Shown here: positions 24,191 through 32,475 of the stretch, one piece after another
Numbering within the stretch: position 1 is the stretch's first letter
Layout: each line of letters begins with the position of its first letter
Assembly (NCBI GenBank): GCA_036172665.1
Contig: CM069870.1
Coordinates: 58,094,212 to 58,158,211, forward strand
Direction: 5' to 3'
Source of the DNA: Prosopocoilus inquinatus
Taxonomy: Eukaryota; Arthropoda; Insecta; Coleoptera; Lucanidae
DNA length: 64,000 nucleotides
Program-made: the position numbers and the translations under genes
The notes under the pieces: model-generated
The model's input: only the letters and a program-made list of their open reading frames with translations
What the model was told of the DNA's origin: nothing
The model's database searches: none

Positions 24191-25675
24191 ATGGCTACGA
24201 GAAAAGTGTTGTTGAAAGACTTAAAAGTGGCCGAATTAAAAACCGAATTGGAAGAACGAGAGTTAGAAACCTGTGGTTTGAAAGGCGCACTTCAACAGCG
24301 TCTCCGATCCGATTTGTTGACAGCTGGTGAAGATCCAGAGACGTTCCTTTTCGAAATTTCGTGTGGTCCCGTCGATTTTAATAAAATCTTGAAGGATGAA
24401 TTTCGAGAACAATCCAGAAATTTGGACGAGAAGTTTCAAGAACAGTCTGGAAATTTAGAGAAGAAACTTCTAGAACAATCTGGAAATTTCAAGGACGAAC
24501 TTCGAGAACAATCCAGAAATTTGGACGAGAAGTTTCTAGAACAATCTGGAAATTTCAAGGACGAACTTCGAGAACAATCCAGAAATTTGGACGAGAAGCT
24601 TCAAGAACAATCCAGAAATTTAGAGGAGAAGCTTCTAGAACAATCTGGAAATTTCGACAAATTACAAAATAAATTGTTGGAACAATCTAGAGACTTAGAC
24701 GAGAAATTTCGAGAGCAATCCAGAAATTTCGACGAGAAATTTCTAGAAGAAACAAGGAACTTGCAAGAAAATGTGGAAGAAATCATATTCCAGCAGGATA
24801 ATAAAATCAAAAATCTGGAACGAATCATGGCGGGGTTGCGAGTGTTCGGGGATCAGCCACCAGTAGAAGTACTAGAAAAGAATGAAACCCGAATTGTGGA
24901 AGGACCAGCAGAAAATTCTAAACTGAAGATAAAACCACCAACGTTCGATGGAAAGTCTTCTTGGCCCAACTACTTCAAACAGTTCGAAGCAGCAGCAAAG
25001 GCGAACAGATGGACGGCCAGCGAAAAAGCCACTTCGTTAATTGTGGCCTTGAGAGGGGACGCTATCGATGTGCTACAGACGATGCCGCCAGAGGAACAAG
25101 AAGACTTCGACAAGCTGGTGAATAGGATGGAAATGCGTTACGGACAGGCCCATCTGACCGAGGTATACCATGCGCAGTTGAGGAATCGCTGTCAGAAATC
25201 CGGAGAAACTCTTCAGGAATTCGAAGCAGACGTTGCGCGTCTGGCCCAGTTGGCATATCCCATAGCTCCTGTTGAATTCCTCAAATGTTTGACGGTGCAG
25301 ACCTTCATAGATGGAATCCGTGACCCAGACAACCAGCAGGCATTGAGAATGACCCATCCGAAGACGTCCAAGAACGCATTGGCTTATGCCTTGGAATTTG
25401 AAGCGGCGAGACGAGTCTCAAGAGGGCATGTCAAGGTGCGAGCGGCTATGGACTTCCAAGAGGAAGAAGAGGAAGAATCCGCTAACGCCAAGGTGGGATC
25501 TGCTATAAAGGAGCGACCCAGGGAGTATACCACCGTCGAGGATGTTCGCCGCATTGTGGAACAGGTCTTCAAACAGAAGAAGCCGCTGGTTTGTTGGAAT
25601 TGCCAGGAGGAAGGACATGTTCGCAGGCGATGTCCGAAGCCCAGACAGGATCCAAGGAAGCCACAGTTAAACTAA
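24191..25675 (+). CDS. gag: Gag with SAP-like domain, coiled-coil repeats and CCHC knuckle
   Basis: Structural protein that assembles the retrotransposon particle and packages its RNA. The 494-residue frame starts at an ATG in good context (AAAACAATGG). Residues 8-42 (LKVAELKTELEERELETCGL onward) form a SAP-like helix-extended-helix, a fold usually binding AT-rich DNA. Residues 73-194 are about eleven 11-residue repeats of the type EQSRNLDEKFL or EQSGNFKDELR, encoded by 33-bp tandem DNA repeats, and should form a long coiled coil. Residues about 245-420 are a retrotransposon capsid region (PPTFDGKSSWPNYFKQFE, LQEFEADVARLAQLAYP). A CCHC zinc knuckle follows at C468, C471, H476 and C481. The frame ends at TAA 25673-25675, directly after a slippery heptamer. 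SAP and repeats together make this Gag longer than simple gypsy Gags. Confidence 0.95.
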   Translation: MATRKVLLKDLKVAELKTELEERELETCGLKGALQQRLRSDLLTAGEDPETFLFEISCGPVDFNKILKDEFREQSRNLDEKFQEQSGNLEKKLLEQSGNFKDELREQSRNLDEKFLEQSGNFKDELREQSRNLDEKLQEQSRNLEEKLLEQSGNFDKLQNKLLEQSRDLDEKFREQSRNFDEKFLEETRNLQENVEEIIFQQDNKIKNLERIMAGLRVFGDQPPVEVLEKNETRIVEGPAENSKLKIKPPTFDGKSSWPNYFKQFEAAAKANRWTASEKATSLIVALRGDAIDVLQTMPPEEQEDFDKLVNRMEMRYGQAHLTEVYHAQLRNRCQKSGETLQEFEADVARLAQLAYPIAPVEFLKCLTVQTFIDGIRDPDNQQALRMTHPKTSKNALAYALEFEAARRVSRGHVKVRAAMDFQEEEEEESANAKVGSAIKERPREYTTVEDVRRIVEQVFKQKKPLVCWNCQEEGHVRRRCPKPRQDPRKPQLN

Positions 25676-25723
25676 GCCGGGTCGGTGCAGAGGGGCAAAC
25701 GTCGACCCGTATTCAAAGGCCCC
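25666..25723 (+). promoter_or_regulatory. candidate -1 ribosomal frameshift signal with pseudoknot
   Basis: The heptamer G TTA AAC (25666-25672), read in the gag frame, sits immediately before the gag stop TAA. Five bases later a 10-bp stem begins. Its arms are 25678-25687 and 25700-25709, with eight Watson-Crick pairs and two G-U pairs. Its loop contains GGGGC (25692-25696), which can pair with GCCCC at 25719-25723. This makes an H-type pseudoknot with loops of 4, 3 and 9 bases. Pol is in the -1 frame relative to gag, and continuing from base 25672 enters it without a stop. G UUA AAC is an established slippery sequence (used by equine arteritis virus). The function here is inferred from the layout. 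Confidence 0.8.
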
Positions 25724-26793
25724 CAAAGACGAAAGCCAACCAAGTAATATCCCTACGGCAGTTAACCAGCAGTATCTTCGTGGATGTTACCATTGATGAC
25801 ATTCCTCACACCATGTTGTTGGATACGGGTGCGACGAAGACCATCCTAAGACCCGACGTCATTAAGTCATCTGGACGCACCGAGCCGACCAAGTGGAGAC
25901 TGAAAACTGCAACTGGAACATCAGCAACTGTCCACGGTGAAGTAGAGGTTATCATCACCATTGGTTCAACTCCAATAAAACACCGTGCACTGGTGGCAGA
26001 TATAGAGGACGAGGCAATTTTGGGCATGGACGTCATGTGTGCCCACGGGTTCCAATTGGACTTAAAGCGTGGCGTAATGGCGGTCAATAATGAGGAGTTG
26101 GTTCTTCATCAACGAGGGGACGTGGCCGCTCGAGTAGTCCTCGCTGAAGACGTTGTATTACCCAGCAGGACTGAGGTTATCGTCGACGCAAAACTGGACG
26201 GTGTTTTTCAAGATGGGCAAGTCATTATGGTTGAACCTAATACTGATGATCAAAGGATTGGAAGAGGAGTCCTCGTTGGGAAAATGTTGTTGACGGCGAA
26301 GAAGGAAGTACCTGTCCGCCTGATGAACGTCAATTGTTTCTCTGTCAATATCAAGAAAGGAACAATCTTGGGAAGCTGCACCATGGTGTCCTCCATCTCC
26401 CGGCAACTTGAAACAAACGTGCCAGAAGCGAAAGTCCCAAAGAAATTATGGGAAATGGTTATGTCAACAGCCCAGGAATTGACTCCAGACCAGAAGACAA
26501 AAGCAAAGAATCTGATCGGCCGCTATCAAGATGTATTTGAGGTAGAAAATGGATCCAAGGGAAGAACTGATGTCGTGAAACACAAAATAGAGACTGGAGA
26601 AGAAAGACCTATCCGTCAAGCCCCAAGGCGATTACCGTTGGCGAAGCGTGAGGAAGCGGAACGCATTATTCGCGAGATGGAAAAGGATAATGTAATAGAA
26701 CCATCAAGCAGCCCGTGGGCGTCACCAGTAGTGCTTGTGAAGAAGAAGGATGGGTCCACCAGGTTTCTGTGTAGACTACCGGTTACTCAATAA
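25672..26793 (+). CDS. pol: Pol N-terminal part: protease and start of reverse transcriptase
   Basis: This is the first part of Pol, expressed as a Gag-Pol fusion by the -1 shift. No own ATG is needed; the open frame extends upstream to at least 25591. The retroviral-type aspartic protease has VDVTIDDIPHTMLLDTGATK, with the catalytic DTGA at about 25822-25833. The AILGMDVM motif lies about 65 residues further on. A linker follows, then the RT N-terminus at about 26540-26760 (KHKIETGEERPIRQAPRRLP, PSSSPWASPVVLVKKKDGS). The frame is lost at 26764-26766, in the conserved fingers block, because one T too many is present. Translation then stops at 26793. RT continues in the frame of the next entry. 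Confidence 0.92.
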   Translation, partial: LSRVGAEGQTSTRIQRPPKTKANQVISLRQLTSSIFVDVTIDDIPHTMLLDTGATKTILRPDVIKSSGRTEPTKWRLKTATGTSATVHGEVEVIITIGSTPIKHRALVADIEDEAILGMDVMCAHGFQLDLKRGVMAVNNEELVLHQRGDVAARVVLAEDVVLPSRTEVIVDAKLDGVFQDGQVIMVEPNTDDQRIGRGVLVGKMLLTAKKEVPVRLMNVNCFSVNIKKGTILGSCTMVSSISRQLETNVPEAKVPKKLWEMVMSTAQELTPDQKTKAKNLIGRYQDVFEVENGSKGRTDVVKHKIETGEERPIRQAPRRLPLAKREEAERIIREMEKDNVIEPSSSPWASPVVLVKKKDGSTRFLCRLPVTQ

Positions 26794-29700
26794 TGTCACC
26801 AAGAAGGACAGCTATCCCTTGCCCCGGATTGATGATACCCTGGACACCCTGGCCGGCTCAAAGATCTTCTCAACTTTGGACTTAAAGAGTGGATATTGGC
26901 AAGTGGAGCTGGCGCCCGAAGATCGAGAAAAGACGGCGTTTTCCATTGGTATGGGTCTGTGGCAGTTCACAGTGATGCCATTCGGGTTATGTAATGCCCC
27001 AGCGACATTCGAGAGGTTAATGGAGACGGTTCTGAAAGGTCTGTCCTGGACAACGTGCATGGTGTACCTTGACGACATAATTGTCGTGGGAAAGACGTTC
27101 GACGACCACCTAAGGAACCTGGAAGGAGTGTTCCAGCGGCTTCGCGGAGCTGGACTAAAGCTTAGCCTCAAGAAGTGTCACCTGTTCCAGAAGGAAGTGA
27201 ATTACCTGGGGCACATTGTTAATGGAAACGGAATCGCCGTGGACCCTGTGAAGATTCAGGTGGTGAAAGACTGGCCAACTCCCACAAATAAACACCAAAT
27301 AAGGAGTTTCCTTGGCCTGTGCACTTACTATCGGCGCTACGTTCCTGGATTTGCAGACATTGCTAAGCCGTTAACAAAACTCACTGAAGAAGGTCGTCCA
27401 TTTGAATGGGACCAACAGTGTCAAATTGGCTTTGAACAACTAAAGCAGTACTTGGTTAGTGCTCCTATTCTGAGTTATCTTCTCCCGGAAGGCAAGTTCG
27501 TCGTGGACACAGATGCTAGCAACGTTGGGATTGGTGGCGTACTCTCCCAGATACAAGAGGGGCAAGAGAAGGTGATCGGCTACTTCAGTAAAGTCCTATC
27601 AAAGCCGGAACGAAACTATTGCGTCACAAGAAGGGAATTGCTAGCCGTCGTAAAAACGATAGAACACTTCTACAAGTACTTGTATGGTAGACGCTTCCTG
27701 CTGAGGACCGACCACGCCGCTCTAAAATGGCTTCTCCGTTTCAAGAACCCAGAAGGGCAAGTTGCACGATGGATCGAACGACTTCAGGAGTACGATTTTG
27801 AAATTCAGCATCGGGCAGGAACTAGCCATCGAAATGCCGATGCTCTGTCGAGAAGACCCTGTGCTGAAGACTGTAAGCACTGTAGTCGTTTGGACGAGAA
27901 AATAGCCACGACTGCGAGGACAGCCATTGTTGATGACAAATGGCAAGGCGAAGAACTGCGAAGAGACCAGGAAAACGACCCGGATTTGAAATTAGTGCTA
28001 GAATGGAAAAGCAGGGACGCGAGGCCTACCTGGGAAGAGGTAGCACCATGTGCACCGTCCGTAAAATCATACTGGGCGCAGTGGGACTCCATAGTGTTGG
28101 ATCGTGGTCTTCTGAGACGAAGCATAGAGAATCAGGAAGGCATGGAACAGAAGACACAGTTACTGATCCCCAAGAATAGGGTGCCAGAAGTTCTGAGGGA
28201 ACTTCACGATGGAACTTCGGGAGGGCATCTGGGAGTTAAGAAGACTATGGAGAAGGTGGGCGAAAGATTTTACTGGGTGAACTGCAAGGAAGACGTGAAG
28301 GATTGGTGCAGAAAGTGTGCAGTCTGCGCAGCCAGTAACGGCCCCCACAGGCGGGGTAAGGCTCCCATGAGACAGTACAACGTTGGAAGTCCTTTTGAGA
28401 GAGTTGCCATCGATGTAGCCGGCCCGTTTCCAGAAACGAATGGTGGAAACAAGTACATCGTCGTGGTAATGGACTACTTTAGCAAGTGGGTTGAAGCTTA
28501 CGCCCTACCTAACCAAGAGGCAGTCACTATTGCGGAAGTCCTTGTCAGGGAATGGATCAGTCGGTATGGTGCACCTATGGAACTGCATTCAGACCAAGGA
28601 AGGAACTTTGAATCGGCCTTGTTCAAGAACGTGTGTACTCTGCTCGGCGTACGAAAAACTAGAACAACTGCACTCCACCCACAGTCGGACGGAATGGTGG
28701 AAAGGTTCAATAGAACCATCAACCGACATTTGTCCAAGGTCGTTTCCAATCATCAGAGGGACTGGGACACGTACATCCCCCTGTTTCTAATGGCATACCG
28801 CTCATCTGTTCATGAGACAACAGGGGAGACTCCCGCGAAAGTGGTATTCGGGCGAGAGCCGAGACTGCCCTGCGACCTGAAGTTTGGTGTGAAGCCTGGC
28901 GAAGTCTCTGCCGACGAAGATTACGTGAGCAAATTACGCAGGAAAATGGATGATATCCACAACCCAGTGCGTCACAATATACAGACGGCCAGCGATCGGA
29001 TGAAGGAGCACTATGACATCAACGCTCAACACGGGGGATACCAACCTGGAGCACTGGTCTGGCTTTATAACCCCCAAAGACGTCGAGGCCTCTCCCCAAA
29101 ATTACAGACCTCTTGGGAAGGTCCTTACAAAGTGATGAAATGGATCAACGACGTCGTTTACCGCATCAGGAAGGTCCCCCATGGCAAACCCAAAGTAATC
29201 CACTTCAACCGGATAGCCCCTTACCATGGAGAAGCAGATGAAGGGACAGTACAAAGGGCGCAAGTTTCCGAAGTAAACTTCGAAACCTTCATGTCTCAAC
29301 ACGCCGAAGGAAGCAAGGCACGGTTTGGAGTGACCACGGAGAAGCAACAAGATCTCTTTAAAGTGCCACTGGAGTACAGTCTGGCCCACTGCGTAGCAGA
29401 AGACCTGAAAATGTCCAAAGGAATCGCTCAGGTGTTTAAGAAGAAATTTGGCCAAATCGAGGAGCTACGAAGACAGCATCCCGTGGTAGGCAAGAGCTTG
29501 CAGATCATTGATTCGACGGCAGATCGGAGGCGCCACGTGCATTATTTAGTCACTAAGAAGACATCAAGCGGTAAACCTGACTATGTGACTATGTGGAGAG
29601 CCCTATATAGCCTGAGGAGACAGCTAATAGAGAACCATCAGATGAAGTTAGCCATCCCCAAATTGGGCTGCGGATTGGACGGACTAGACTGGAGAGTAAT

Positions 29701-29935
29701 TCGAAGCATGCTGGAAGTCATCTTCCACAGAACGGGAATTGAAGTCCTAGTCTGCAGCCACCACCCACAGGCAACAGTCAGCAACAGCAAAACCGTAGAC
29801 TGTTACTTCTTCCAGGCGGGAAGTTGCAAGAATGGGCCAGCATGTAGATTCCGACACCCTCCTTCAAGACTATCACCAGGAACATTTCGAGACGAAACGT
29901 TTCTAAGAAGGGGGCAGTGTGGCGAGCCAACCTGA
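26750..29935 (+). CDS. pol: Pol C-terminal part: RT, RNase H, integrase, macro domain, CCCH finger
   Basis: The 1061-residue frame continues Pol after the indel; residue numbers count from its chance ATG. RT: LDLKSGYWQVEL, MPFGLCNAPATFERL and catalytic YLDD (106-109). RNase H: DTDAS with D253 and D255, RRELLAVV and TDHAAL. Integrase: zinc-binding H486, H493, C523 and C526, then the D,D35E triad D555 (AIDVAGPFP), D615 (HSDQGRNF) and E651 (VERFNR). GPY/F-type module near 785-815 (SWEGPYKVMK). Residues about 862-1003 form a macro domain closest to OARD1/TARG1 (LEYSLAHCVAED, KGIAQVFKKKFG, HYLVTKKTSSGKP, IPKLGCGLDGLDW). Its K936 and D977 match human OARD1 Lys84 and Asp125. A C-x7-C-x5-C-x3-H zinc finger follows (C1018, C1026, C1032, H1036). 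The frame ends 18 bases inside the 3' LTR, so the polypurine tract is coding. Confidence 0.95.
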   Translation: MGPPGFCVDYRLLNNVTKKDSYPLPRIDDTLDTLAGSKIFSTLDLKSGYWQVELAPEDREKTAFSIGMGLWQFTVMPFGLCNAPATFERLMETVLKGLSWTTCMVYLDDIIVVGKTFDDHLRNLEGVFQRLRGAGLKLSLKKCHLFQKEVNYLGHIVNGNGIAVDPVKIQVVKDWPTPTNKHQIRSFLGLCTYYRRYVPGFADIAKPLTKLTEEGRPFEWDQQCQIGFEQLKQYLVSAPILSYLLPEGKFVVDTDASNVGIGGVLSQIQEGQEKVIGYFSKVLSKPERNYCVTRRELLAVVKTIEHFYKYLYGRRFLLRTDHAALKWLLRFKNPEGQVARWIERLQEYDFEIQHRAGTSHRNADALSRRPCAEDCKHCSRLDEKIATTARTAIVDDKWQGEELRRDQENDPDLKLVLEWKSRDARPTWEEVAPCAPSVKSYWAQWDSIVLDRGLLRRSIENQEGMEQKTQLLIPKNRVPEVLRELHDGTSGGHLGVKKTMEKVGERFYWVNCKEDVKDWCRKCAVCAASNGPHRRGKAPMRQYNVGSPFERVAIDVAGPFPETNGGNKYIVVVMDYFSKWVEAYALPNQEAVTIAEVLVREWISRYGAPMELHSDQGRNFESALFKNVCTLLGVRKTRTTALHPQSDGMVERFNRTINRHLSKVVSNHQRDWDTYIPLFLMAYRSSVHETTGETPAKVVFGREPRLPCDLKFGVKPGEVSADEDYVSKLRRKMDDIHNPVRHNIQTASDRMKEHYDINAQHGGYQPGALVWLYNPQRRRGLSPKLQTSWEGPYKVMKWINDVVYRIRKVPHGKPKVIHFNRIAPYHGEADEGTVQRAQVSEVNFETFMSQHAEGSKARFGVTTEKQQDLFKVPLEYSLAHCVAEDLKMSKGIAQVFKKKFGQIEELRRQHPVVGKSLQIIDSTADRRRHVHYLVTKKTSSGKPDYVTMWRALYSLRRQLIENHQMKLAIPKLGCGLDGLDWRVIRSMLEVIFHRTGIEVLVCSHHPQATVSNSKTVDCYFFQAGSCKNGPACRFRHPPSRLSPGTFRDETFLRRGQCGEPT
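29333..29758 (+). other. macro domain of OARD1/TARG1 type within Pol
   Basis: This is the part of the Pol frame that encodes the ADP-ribose-binding macro fold. Blocks diagnostic of the OARD1/ALC1-like subclass appear in order. The DLFKVPLEYSLAHCVAED start is followed by KMSKGIAQVFKKKFG, the substrate loop. RRRHVHYLVTKKTSSGKPDY carries the catalytic Lys (29555-29557). LAIPKLGCGLDGLDW carries the catalytic Asp (29678-29680). EVLVC is the last strand. No stop or frameshift interrupts it. In known family members this Lys/Asp pair cleaves the ester bond between ADP-ribose and Glu/Asp, or thymidine-linked ADP-ribose. Activity here is inferred. Confidence 0.9.
29801..29857 (+). other. CCCH zinc finger within Pol
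   Basis: The sequence CYFFQAGSCKNGPACRFRH has C-x7-C-x5-C-x3-H spacing, typical of single-stranded-RNA-binding CCCH fingers. It follows the macro domain after a linker of about 15 residues. Confidence 0.85.
29903..29917 (+). other. polypurine tract
   Basis: AAGAAGGGGGCAG directly precedes the 3' LTR, as expected for the plus-strand primer. It is simultaneously codons for the last residues of Pol. Confidence 0.8.
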
Positions 29936-30243
29936 CTCAGCGAAAGGCGTCAAGAAGTCGGTCCGCTTGATGTGTCATCGGCCGTCACGCGTTCGGGGCC
30001 TGTATCGAGCAAACTAGAATCTTCCAGCATCGAGACTTCCAGACGCCTGCAGTAGATATAAAATCGCCCGGAGTTGACTCACCAGGCAGTCGAATTCGAA
30101 CAGCGATAGTCGAAGTTAGATTTTAGTGTGAAAATAAATTGTTAGAAATAAATTAGTTTTTAAGCTTTATTAAATTACGGTTAAGTTTGTATCGAGTGTT
30201 TTATTCGTTTAAATAAATAAACTCAAACCCTAGAAACGTAACA
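29918..30243 (+). repeat. 3' LTR
   Basis: Same 326 bases as 23768-24093 as far as I can read. Offset is exactly 6150 at both ends. The Pol stop codon TGA lies inside its first 18 bases. AATAAA signals at 30133-30138 and 30147-30152 would polyadenylate the transcript. Confidence 0.97.
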
Positions 30244-30247
30244 CTAT

Positions 30248-30575
30248 GTATCAGTCGCGTTTATTATAATCTAGATCGCCTTTATTGAAGCTGGCAGTAA
30301 GGGAAATAAAATTACGTCGTTTACGGTTTACTTTACGACTGTACAATATGAAGAATTCTATTAAAACAAGGTTGGAAATAAATATCGAGCTAGAGTAGGA
30401 GTATCGATAGAGTAAATGTTTGAAATTATTTTCTTTGTATATTTGGAAGTTTCCTTTAAAAAATGTGAAGTAATAGTATTTACTTCATTTTGGTAATCTC
30501 ATCCACTATCAACATCTGTAAAATCAAAAAAAAAATTACTACAGTGTGGTTCTGTTCAAATCACGTAATCGAAAA
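30248..30575. other. no gene seen
   Basis: AT-rich target-side sequence after the retrotransposon. No feature recognised. Confidence 0.4.
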
Positions 30576-30670
30576 TTAATAATAATAATAATAATTGTCT
30601 TTATTGGCCCAAACTAAATACAAAGAAATATAGACACAGAAACGTACAAGTTAATGGGCCAGAAGGCGAA
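30576..30670 (-). mobile_element. 3' end of a non-LTR retrotransposon (likely)
   Basis: On the minus strand the sequence reads GGGCCAATAAAGACAATT followed by (ATT)n (30595-30576). This is the way many insect LINE/SINE 3' ends finish: an AATAAA-like signal then a short microsatellite tail. Only about 90 bp can be assigned and no coding part remains. Confidence 0.5.
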
Positions 30671-30674
30671 GTTA

Positions 30675-31719
30675 ATTTTGAAAACTGATCATCTTTAGTT
30701 TTGAACATATCCCGACTGATTCTTAGCTTCTTCAGTATCTTCAATCGTTGATTGGATATTGGGAACAACGATGTCAAATATAACGGAATTCATCTAGCAA
30801 TACTGATTGAACTTTACTGAAAAGCTTCCGGAATTGATATTAGGGGATGGTTTTTTGTAAATATTTTTATGTCATATGAATTGTTTTTAATTTTAGATCG
30901 ATCTTTAATTTATCTGATTTTGACAGACGGATTTAAAACAAACGATAGAACCGGAATTCGAGCGGTCATCAGATTTTTCTACATATTTTGAAAGATAAAG
31001 TCCAACTAGGTTGGGTGCTACTTTTGGCTTCATTTTCATCAACTTCTCGGAATACAAGATGACCGCACACAGGTAAATGATTAACCACATACAGGACATT
31101 CAAAACATTTTTGAGATTTTAAAAGAAAGTTATTTCCAAAGGACAATCCAGAAGCTAGAAAAACGTTGGACAACGAAGTTCTTTTAGGCATCGACGGTTT
31201 ATAATGAAAAAAAAATATATACATTGTGATTCAAAAGTGTCGCACTATCGCTTAAGTGGTGATAGAAAATGTTATTAGGAGAATAAATATGTTTTTAGAA
31301 TCCTTTTGCGATACGTAATTTTCAAGATATAAAGGTTTAAAAGTATCACAAATAGGCAACGTTGTACCTTGCAGATACACTTAAAAATTTGAAATCTCCT
31401 TTTTGACAATTGAACTGATTTGTCAAAACATTCGGTAATCAAATTTGACAAAATAATAATTGTCAGTTCCTAATACTTTATTTTATTTAACTATTCTTAA
31501 GTTTCTTAAGTAAAAATTTGATGAAGGAGTTGGTTGAAGGGTGTTTTCAAAAAAACACGGTAAGCTTGCAAAGAATTTAGAATTATCGTAAACTGAAAGA
31601 AGCAAACGAGTGGACTATAAAACTAAGATAATAACTTACGATATATCTAATACTTTAATGAATTATTTAAATATCGAATGAACTTAAAATCAAAAAAAAT
31701 ACAATCAAAAAACAAATGA
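30675..31719. other. no gene seen
   Basis: A stretch near 31205-31480 has TGACAATT/AATTGTCA-type short palindromes and could be the edge of a decayed DNA transposon. No confident call. Confidence 0.35.
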
Positions 31720-31930
31720 ATAAAGTTAAACCGCTGCAATACATTTTCCTAGCCTTCTGATGCTTCCTTGAACATTTCTTAACATTTATTATTATTATTT
31801 GTGCAGCATCAAGAATTCTTTTACGCAGTTCCTGTTCACTGTTTAGTTGAATGAATCGTTTCAGTAAATTGTATTTACTGTCAGTACTATCACATATCAG
31901 ACCATGGTAACCGTAGCAAAACAGAATCCT
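31720..31930 (-). pseudogene. C-terminal remnant of an IS630/Tc1-like transposase (weak)
   Basis: Reading leftward, NSEQELRKRILDAAQ is followed, after a frame change, by MLRNVQGSIRRLGKCIAAV. This is the pattern seen at the C-terminus of the insect transposase family that ends in a GGHFEHLL-like tail, where ...RI.EA...NV..S..RR...CI... is usual. The tail itself is missing. Short and broken. Confidence 0.45.
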
Positions 31931-32310
31931 GGGTTCACCACCGTTGCCGATTTTATTTCTAAAATAATGTTGAAATTTCCAAAGACTTTTTCTGCTTTAT
32001 TACTTAATATTAATTATGTTCATTACCAAGGAAACTTTTATCTACATTTTTCATTAATGAAACATTAAAGTTATATCATCTATATTAGAAAATCAACATC
32101 AATTTCCCGTCTTTGAAGACTTGTTTAGATTTTTGAGAACAAATAAATGAATGTAAAGACCATTTAAGTGATGGTGCAGTCCTTTTGAATAACAGTGTAT
32201 AACATCTTTTTTATTTATCTTTTTTATTCCAGTCATTTCGGCAACTTTTTGACTGTACCCGTAACCTAATTTCCAATTACCAAATAAATGATACTAGTTT
32301 GGAGAAATCT

Positions 32311-32475
32311 CTAATGAATCAATAGTAAAAAGTAACACAAATTGTAGTCAGAATGAAGACAGAAACAAATCGCACAATTGTGGAACTATTTACTACAATT
32401 ATGCTAATATTTGCTACAATTTGTTTCTGTCTTCATTCTGACTACTGTGTTACTTTTTAATATTGATTTTTCTCT
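32311..32475. repeat. near-perfect long hairpin
   Basis: AATCAATAGTAAAAAGTAAC continuing through AGTCAGAATGAAGACAGAAA at 32318-32370 is mirrored at 32415-32469, with about 45 bp almost perfectly complementary around a loop of roughly 45 bp. It is non-coding. It could be a tiny MITE or, if transcribed, a source of double-stranded RNA. Confidence 0.8.

Larger units (their letters stand above)
23764..30247 (+). mobile_element. young, complete Ty3/gypsy LTR retrotransposon
   Basis: The element spans 23768-30243 (6476 bp) inside a 4-bp target duplication, CTAT at 23764-23767 and 30244-30247. The LTRs (23768-24093 and 29918-30243) are each 326 bp, begin TGT and end ACA, and I find no difference between them. 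This implies a very recent insertion. The order is LTR, primer-binding site, Gag, a -1 shift, protease-RT-RNase H-integrase, a macro domain, a CCCH finger, polypurine tract, LTR. The RT-RNaseH-integrase order and D,D35E integrase place it in Ty3/gypsy. No envelope-like frame is present. One base too many in the RT breaks Pol. The coding part is clearly more GC-rich than the flanks. No close second copy lies in this window. Confidence 0.97.

Noticed and set aside
25591..25671. Treating 25591 as the start of a separate protease ORF
   Set aside because: The first codon there is TTG and the region overlaps gag. The frameshift signal at 25666 is a better explanation for pol expression.
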